64,000 nucleotides of DNA, from the NCBI GenBank assembly GCA_902779945.1, contig CACZDN010000014.1, forward strand, positions 1-64,000, given 5' to 3'. Shown piece after piece: positions 59,063 to 64,000 of this stretch (its first letter is position 1; each line of letters begins with the position of its first letter). Made by a program: the position numbers and the translations under genes. A model generated the notes under the pieces. It worked only from the letters and a program-made list of their open reading frames with translations, searched no databases and was not told the origin of the DNA. The DNA is from Oscillospiraceae bacterium. GTDB lineage: Bacteria; Bacillota; Clostridia; Oscillospirales; Oscillospiraceae.

Positions 59063-60361
59063 ATGAGTTTGTTCAACGGCGTAATCCAGATCACCGGGAT
59101 CACTTATCAGCTTTTTGTCGTTTTCGCGGTCATTCTCGTCGGGTATCTGATCGGAAGGATCGAGGTCAAGGGCGTCAGTCTGGGGACGGCGGGCGTGTTC
59201 ATTGCAGCGCTCATATTCGGCGCACTGTTCAGCGCGGAGCTCCATAAGACCATGACCCTGAGCGGGGACGACATCACCTCCAACGCTTTCAAGATCATCG
59301 AAAACGCGGGCCTGATCCTGTTCGTGGGCTCTGTCGGCATGATCGCCGGGCCGAGCTTTTTCAGAAATCTGAAAAAGAACTACAAATCCTACATCCTGAT
59401 CGGGGTCGTCATCATCCTCGGCGGCGCGCTCGCGTCGATCGCGTGCTACTATGTGGGCCTCGGCGCTGCGGAGCTTCCCGCCGAGATCGCCGAGCTCGGG
59501 ATCACGAAAAAGCAGTATATGATCTCCGTGATCACGGGCATCATGTCCGGCGCGCTCACCTCCACGCCGGCGTTTTCCGCCGCGCAGGCCACCGCAGCCT
59601 CGCTCGTTGCCCCGGAGGCGGCGGACGCCATTCAGGACATCATCACCATCGGACACGCTATCGCCTATATCTTCGGTGTTATCGGCGTCGTGCTGTTCAT
59701 TCAGCTCGTCCCCAGGTTCCTCAAGGCCGACATGGCGAAGGAGCGGGAGCTGATCGCCATGGTAGACACCGGAGTGCGCGCGGACGAGAAAAAGAGCAGA
59801 TTCCGGATAGACCCAAGCGGCTACGCTGCCTTCGGCTTTGTCGTGGTCGCCGGGATCTTCCTCGGCATGATCCGGGTGCCGCTGTCCTCAAAGGGACTCT
59901 CGGGCACCTCGTTCAGCCTGACGACCACGGGCGGCGTCCTGCTCTCGGGTCTCATCCTCTCCCACTTCGGGCATATCGGGCCTGTCAGCCTGTCGGCGGA
60001 CCGGCGTATGATGGAGGTCTTTCAGGAGTTCGGCCTTATCCTGTTTCTTATCGGCGCGGGCATCCCCGGCGGCGCTTCCTTCGTGAAGTATTTCCACGCG
60101 GTCTATTTCCTGTACGGCGTAATCATCACTGTGATCCCGATGATCATCGGCTACTTTGTCGCAAAGCATCTGCTCAGGCTCCCGCTTCTGAACACACTCG
60201 GCTCCATTACGGGCGGGATGACGTCTACGCCGGCCCTCGGCGCGCTCATCAAAACGGCCGGGTCTGACGACGTCGCGTCCTCCTATGCCTCCACCTATCC
60301 GATCGCGCTCATCTGCGTGGTGCTGGCGTCCCAGTTTCTGCTGCTGCTTTTTGGATCGTGA
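59063..60361 (+). CDS. AspT/YidE-family antiporter-like membrane protein
   Basis: 432 residues, ATG after AGAGAGGAGTAGAAATAA. Ten to twelve membrane helices in two homologous halves, each with the family motif: ITGIMSGALTSTPAFSAAQA and SITGGMTSTPALGALIKT, plus GLILFVGSVGMIAGP and GLILFLIGAGIPGG. AspT exchanges aspartate for alanine, and relatives carry other dicarboxylates. The usual central TrkA-C domains are absent; only a short loop (VDTGVRADEKKSRF) joins the halves. Possibly imports or exports amino acids related to the adjacent serine catabolism. Confidence 0.85.
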   Translation: MSLFNGVIQITGITYQLFVVFAVILVGYLIGRIEVKGVSLGTAGVFIAALIFGALFSAELHKTMTLSGDDITSNAFKIIENAGLILFVGSVGMIAGPSFFRNLKKNYKSYILIGVVIILGGALASIACYYVGLGAAELPAEIAELGITKKQYMISVITGIMSGALTSTPAFSAAQATAASLVAPEAADAIQDIITIGHAIAYIFGVIGVVLFIQLVPRFLKADMAKERELIAMVDTGVRADEKKSRFRIDPSGYAAFGFVVVAGIFLGMIRVPLSSKGLSGTSFSLTTTGGVLLSGLILSHFGHIGPVSLSADRRMMEVFQEFGLILFLIGAGIPGGASFVKYFHAVYFLYGVIITVIPMIIGYFVAKHLLRLPLLNTLGSITGGMTSTPALGALIKTAGSDDVASSYASTYPIALICVVLASQFLLLLFGS

Positions 60362-60428
60362 GACTCTGTCCCCCGATCAAAAGCGTGTCTTTTGCCTGAA
60401 CCGGAATCGAGTACAAGGAGAGTAAACC

Positions 60429-62213
60429 ATGAGCATGGAAACAACGCCGCGCATATCCTCAGACCTCGGACTGCAAACGAAGATTTACTTCCGCCTGCTG
60501 CCCTATCAGATCCTTCTGGCCGTGATCAACGCGATCAACGGCATCGTCGACGGCCTCTATGCCAGCAACGCCATCGGCGTGACGGCGATGAGTGCCATCG
60601 GGCTCTTTAACCCCTTCAACCTTTTCCTGTACGCGGCGAGCATGATGCTGGTCAGCGGCTCGCAGATCCTGTACGGGCGCTATCTGGCAAAGGAGCGCGA
60701 GCGTATCCACAGTGTGTTCAGCGTGGACCTCGTCCTCTCGACCGGGCTCTCGGTCCTGACGGCTCTGGTGCTGGCGCTGGGTGCACTGACCGGCGCGACG
60801 CGTGTGATGATCGCGGAAGAAGCGGTCCTGCCGGTCTTCAACCAATATCTTCTGGGGCAGTCGGTCGGCATCCCGGCGCTGGTGCTGGGCCAGCAGCTCT
60901 TTGCTTTCCTGTCCCTCGAAAACCAGACGAAGCGGACCATGGCCGCCAGCCTCGTCTGCATCGCTGCGAAAGCAGCCATGAACCAGGTGCTTGTCGTCTT
61001 CTTCAACATGGGGAGCTTCGGCCTGGGCCTTGCCTCCTCGGTTGCGATGTGGCTGTTTCTCATTATTCAGGCCATGTATTATCTGCGGGGCAGATCGGAG
61101 TGGCACTTCTCCCTTCGGGCCTGCCGGTGGAAGGATGCGCTCCAGATCGTCGGCCTTGGCTACCCCGGGGCGATGCCCCGCTTTTTCGAGATGCTTCGCG
61201 GCTTCATTGTGAACGTGGTGGTGCTCAGGTATGTGGGCAGCGTGGGGCTGTCGGCCTTCGCGGCGTCCGGCTCGCTGCTGGGTGTTGTCTGGGCCTATCC
61301 CTTCGGCCTGATGGCGGTCGAGCGTATCCTCTACAGCATCAGCTGGGGTGAGGAGGACCGGAGAAGCGTGACGGACACCATGCGCATCACGCTCACACGC
61401 GGCGTGCTCATCATGTTCGGCATCGCGGCTCTCCTGGTCCTCGCGGCGGTGCCGCTGACGCACCTTTTCTATCGGGACCCCTCGGATCCGGTCTACACCA
61501 TGACTGTCATGGGCTTTCGCCTGCTGCCGTGCTGTATGCCGCTGTCCGTGTTCAGCCTGAGCTACAGCTGCTATGCCCAGGTCGCGGAGAAACGGCTGAT
61601 GGCCAATCTCCTCCCGATCGTGGACGGCGCGCTGGGCGTCGTCAGCTGCAGCGTGGTCCTGATCCCGCTTATCGGGATGAATGGCCTGTATATCGCGAAC
61701 ATCCTCAACGGCGTGATTTGTCTTCTGATGGTCGTCATCTGCGTCTGGATCTCAAAGAAGCGCTTCCCTCGTACGCTGGAGGATCTGATGGCGTATCCGG
61801 ACAGCTTCGGCGTGGACGAGAAGAAACGGCTTGACGTGACGGTGCGCAGTGTGGAGGACGTGCTGGCCGTTTCCGAGAGCGTGATGGCCTTCTGCGAGGC
61901 GAGGGGCGTCGACCGGCGCCGCTCGGCCCTGTCGGGGCTGTGTCTGGAGGAGATGGCGGGCAATGTGGTGCAGCACGGCTTTACAAAGGATCACAAGCCG
62001 CACTCACTGGATATCCGCGTCTCGCTCAAGGATGACGACGTGATCCTACGCCTCCGGGACGACTGCATCGCTTTTGACCCCGTCTCGCGCGCCAAGGCGA
62101 ACGAATCCGACGACGGGATCCGAAACCTGGGTATCGGCCTGGTAAACGCCATCGCAAAGGAGGAGCAGTACCAGAACCTCCTGGGCCTCAATGTTCTGAT
62201 GATCCGCATTTGA
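60429..62213 (+). CDS. MATE-family transporter fused to a SpoIIAB-like ATPase domain
   Basis: 594 residues, ATG after CAAGGAG. Residues 1-450 are a MATE multidrug/metabolite exporter with 12 helices (INAINGIVDGLYASNAIGVT, LGQQLFAFLSLENQTKR, GYPGAMPRFFEMLRG). After WISKKRFP the protein becomes soluble and the last ~130 residues form a GHKL ATPase of anti-sigma type: LCLEEMAGNVVQHGF, LRLRDDCIAFDP and NLGIGLVNAIA. The fused kinase-like domain suggests coupling of transport to a phosphorelay or anti-sigma circuit; no partner is encoded nearby. Confidence 0.88.
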   Translation: MSMETTPRISSDLGLQTKIYFRLLPYQILLAVINAINGIVDGLYASNAIGVTAMSAIGLFNPFNLFLYAASMMLVSGSQILYGRYLAKERERIHSVFSVDLVLSTGLSVLTALVLALGALTGATRVMIAEEAVLPVFNQYLLGQSVGIPALVLGQQLFAFLSLENQTKRTMAASLVCIAAKAAMNQVLVVFFNMGSFGLGLASSVAMWLFLIIQAMYYLRGRSEWHFSLRACRWKDALQIVGLGYPGAMPRFFEMLRGFIVNVVVLRYVGSVGLSAFAASGSLLGVVWAYPFGLMAVERILYSISWGEEDRRSVTDTMRITLTRGVLIMFGIAALLVLAAVPLTHLFYRDPSDPVYTMTVMGFRLLPCCMPLSVFSLSYSCYAQVAEKRLMANLLPIVDGALGVVSCSVVLIPLIGMNGLYIANILNGVICLLMVVICVWISKKRFPRTLEDLMAYPDSFGVDEKKRLDVTVRSVEDVLAVSESVMAFCEARGVDRRRSALSGLCLEEMAGNVVQHGFTKDHKPHSLDIRVSLKDDDVILRLRDDCIAFDPVSRAKANESDDGIRNLGIGLVNAIAKEEQYQNLLGLNVLMIRI

Positions 62214-62290
62214 ACTTCGCGCCCGGCCCTGCGGGATCGCTTGAGAGAGAGGGCCGCTCCTGAAACCGGAATGCGAGGGAGGAAAGAAAA

Positions 62291-62710
62291 ATGGTACCCT
62301 ATATTCGGACAGTCCAGTACTATGAGACAGATATGATGGGTGTGACCCATCATGCAAACTATATCCGCTGGATGGAGGAGGCGAGAGTCGACTTCATGGT
62401 CCAGCTCGGGTTCCCGTATACCCGGATGGAGGCCGAGGGCGTCAGCTCTCCTGTCATCGCCGTATCGTGCGAATATAAGAAACCGTGTACCTTCGGCGAC
62501 GAGATCACCATCACGGTTGCGGTGGAGTCGTTCAGCAATGTGCGGCTTGCGATCGCGTATGAGATGCGAAAGCAGACGGGCGAGCTCGTTTGCATTGCAC
62601 GGTCCGAGCATACGTTTCTGAACCGCGAAGGCCGCATCGTGAGCATCAAACGCACGTTGCCGGAATTCTGCAAAGCCGTTGAGAAAGCCATGGGAGAGAA
62701 AGACGGATGA
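62291..62710 (+). CDS. YbgC/FadM-type acyl-CoA thioesterase
   Basis: 139 residues, ATG after GAGGGAGG. Hot-dog fold with the catalytic signature YYETDMMGVTHHANYIRWMEEAR (Asp in ETDxxGVTHHANY). Hydrolyses acyl-CoA or related thioesters. Overlaps the next gene by four bases. Confidence 0.93.
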   Translation: MVPYIRTVQYYETDMMGVTHHANYIRWMEEARVDFMVQLGFPYTRMEAEGVSSPVIAVSCEYKKPCTFGDEITITVAVESFSNVRLAIAYEMRKQTGELVCIARSEHTFLNREGRIVSIKRTLPEFCKAVEKAMGEKDG

Positions 62711-63333
62711 AGATCATCCTGATACGGCAGGCGGAGCCGGATATAATGCGGGAAGAGAGCTGTGACGCGGAAGGATTTTCCCGCGCGCTCGCGAGTGCAA
62801 AAAATCGGAGCACAGTGGTTAAACCGCTCCGCCGCAGCGACGCCGCGGCCTATCGCGTCTATACCGGCACGTCCCGGGCTGCAGCGGAGACGGCGGAACT
62901 GCTGTTTGAGCTGGCTGAGCCGCCTGTGAAAACGCCCTCAATCGACGATGTGAAGCTGCGCCCCTGTCGGGATACGGACAAAAAGTATCCGCTATGGCAA
63001 TGGCGGACAATGGGCTGCATACAGTGGGCTTTCGGCAGCGACAGACAGGCGGAATCGGGGAGGGAAACGCTGGCGCGTCTGAGAGGATTTCTGGACCGGC
63101 TTGAAGCGGAAAACCAGGATTGCATCGTGATCTGCGGCGGCCTGATCCTGATACTATTGAAAATGATCCTTCGATTCCGCGGCTACTGTCTCGAGGGCGG
63201 AGAACTGGTGCCGAGGCCGCTGGACCGTATCCGGGCCACAAAGCAATCGCTTCACTGCGGCGGCTGCCATCACAACTGCCTGCTGTCTGCGCCTAAATGC
63301 CGGATCGGACAGAACAAGGCGGTGAACAGATAA
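62707..63333 (+). CDS. Histidine-phosphatase-like protein with Cys-rich tail
   Basis: 208 residues. The N-terminal MKIILIRQAEPD occupies the place of the phosphoglycerate-mutase motif LIRHGE, but the catalytic RHG is changed to RQA. Activity of the usual kind is therefore doubtful. Remaining features (TSRAAAETAELLF; VICGGLILILL in place of the second His motif) keep the fold. The C-terminal ~25 residues contain CGGCHHNCLLSAPKCRIG, a probable metal site also seen in small clostridial proteins. Coupled to the thioesterase by ATGA. Confidence 0.65.
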   Translation: MKIILIRQAEPDIMREESCDAEGFSRALASAKNRSTVVKPLRRSDAAAYRVYTGTSRAAAETAELLFELAEPPVKTPSIDDVKLRPCRDTDKKYPLWQWRTMGCIQWAFGSDRQAESGRETLARLRGFLDRLEAENQDCIVICGGLILILLKMILRFRGYCLEGGELVPRPLDRIRATKQSLHCGGCHHNCLLSAPKCRIGQNKAVNR

Positions 63334-63454
63334 AGAGCAGAACTTAAGTAGTTTGCCCATGCCTGCAATCCCATCCTGTTTCACGATAATGTCTTCAGGG
63401 CATTTTCGCGAAACGACCGTGAGGTAAACAAAGCGGCATTGCAGCGATGAAAGG

Positions 63455-64000
63455 GTGAGAATCATAATCAAAAGATATTTAACAACGAAAGAAAAAACGG
63501 CCACCGTTCTTCTTCTGTTTGCAAATGTGGTGTTATTGCTTACGCTCTGGTTAGACCATACCTATGACCAGATCAGCTTTGACCAACTCCTGTTTCAGAT
63601 GAAATCCACTTCTAAAGGTGTGAATCCAGACCTTTTAAACAACGCCGTTTTGTACGTGGGGTTATTCTCCATGATCATCACAATCATCGAAGGTTGGATT
63701 TATCATCTGATTACCGAAAAACAAAGCATCAGAAACTGTTCGCTTTTCAGGCGTCGCCTTTGCTCTGATTCGCATGTATCCCTGTTGATCAGAAAGCATG
63801 TTTTATCCATTGTATCCGTCGTGCTGGCAGTATCCCTTCTTATCTGCGGTACAAATACCCGCGTCTTTGCCTTTATGAAGGTAGATGCCATGAAATCTGA
63901 GTTCATACGCCATAACTATGTGAAGCCGGATCAGGCACTCCTCAGCTTCCCGGAGCAAAAGCGAAATCTGATCTATATTTTTCTGGAGTCCATGGAGAGC
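63455..64000 (+). CDS. LTA synthase/sulfatase-family membrane protein, N-terminal part
   Basis: Open to the end of the window: 182 codons from GTG 63455. Three hydrophobic segments (TATVLLLFANVVLLLTLW, NNAVLYVGLFSMIITIIEG, LSIVSVVLAVSLLICG), then a periplasmic stretch reaching PEQKRNLIYIFLESMES. This is the start of the sulfatase-type catalytic domain (NLIxIxLESxE, just before the catalytic Thr). Such enzymes polymerise glycerol phosphate or add phospho-groups to envelope glycolipids. The start codon is uncertain; AAAGG is very close. Confidence 0.8.
   Translation, partial: MRIIIKRYLTTKEKTATVLLLFANVVLLLTLWLDHTYDQISFDQLLFQMKSTSKGVNPDLLNNAVLYVGLFSMIITIIEGWIYHLITEKQSIRNCSLFRRRLCSDSHVSLLIRKHVLSIVSVVLAVSLLICGTNTRVFAFMKVDAMKSEFIRHNYVKPDQALLSFPEQKRNLIYIFLESMES

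Overview
The window reads as a chromosomal segment of a moderately high-GC anaerobic Firmicute, most likely a gut Clostridium of the Oscillospiraceae/Ruminococcaceae kind. The indications are strong AGGAGG-type ribosome sites, a CD1871A-type redox cassette, NHLP/NHLM peptide genes, iron-sulfur L-serine dehydratase, SpoIIAB-like ATPase domains, DUF6809 and TnpX/TnpW transposon remnants. No species can be named from the sequence alone.

Layout. 0.2-3.9 kb is a mobile-element edge: a TnpW-like protein, a large serine recombinase, three AT-rich genes of unknown function and a tRNA-Ala remnant that is probably an attachment site. 4.3-11.9 kb holds a type I-E CRISPR-Cas locus on the minus strand (cas3-casA-casB-cas7-cas5-cas6e, then a short array). 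Its adaptation module is broken: the first ~35 codons of cas1 run straight into a CRISPR repeat, and the rest of cas1, cas2 and the leader are gone. A MNT/HEPN pair and a transposon remnant follow. 13.5-21.6 kb carries a stand-alone condensation-fold acyltransferase, a LytS-like kinase with an XRE-receiver regulator and candidate operators, and a redox cassette (membrane proteins, a polyferredoxin with two near-identical TlpA domains, a secreted TlpA protein). 22.4-28.2 kb holds two unusual AMP-forming ligases (one with a Met-rich tail, one fused to an alpha/beta hydrolase) around a tiny protein that is 17 percent methionine. 28.7-30.5 kb is a decayed operon with one intact DUF362 gene. 30.8-39 kb has housekeeping and envelope genes: AI-2E-family permease, PRPP synthetase paralog, S66 peptidase, phosphate-binding-like lipoprotein and a CcpA-regulated alpha-amylase.

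39.2-55.6 kb is the most distinctive part. A rightward set (SCP2 protein, hydrolase, condensation protein, acyl carrier protein, acyl ligase) converges on a leftward proteusin-like RiPP operon. That operon encodes a B12-binding radical SAM C-methyltransferase-like enzyme, an NHLM export set (secretion protein, C39-peptidase ABC transporter, second ABC transporter), a 10-Cys precursor, a radical SAM/SPASM enzyme and a PoyD-like radical SAM epimerase. Most of the genes overlap by ATGA. Beyond a transposable repeat lies a second precursor with an 82 percent identical leader and a ~216-residue repetitive core containing 31 cysteines. The export machinery would cut after the Gly-Gly of both leaders.

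55.7-64 kb carries an HD phosphohydrolase, L-serine dehydratase sdaAB/sdaAA, an AspT-like transporter, a MATE-ATPase fusion, a thioesterase, a histidine-phosphatase relative and the start of an LTA-synthase-like gene.

Seven copies of a ~160-bp MITE-like element (ends GGCAACACC/GGTGTTGCC, flanked by TAA/TTA) lie between genes. One interrupts a second repeat whose uninterrupted copy is also in the window, which shows past mobility.
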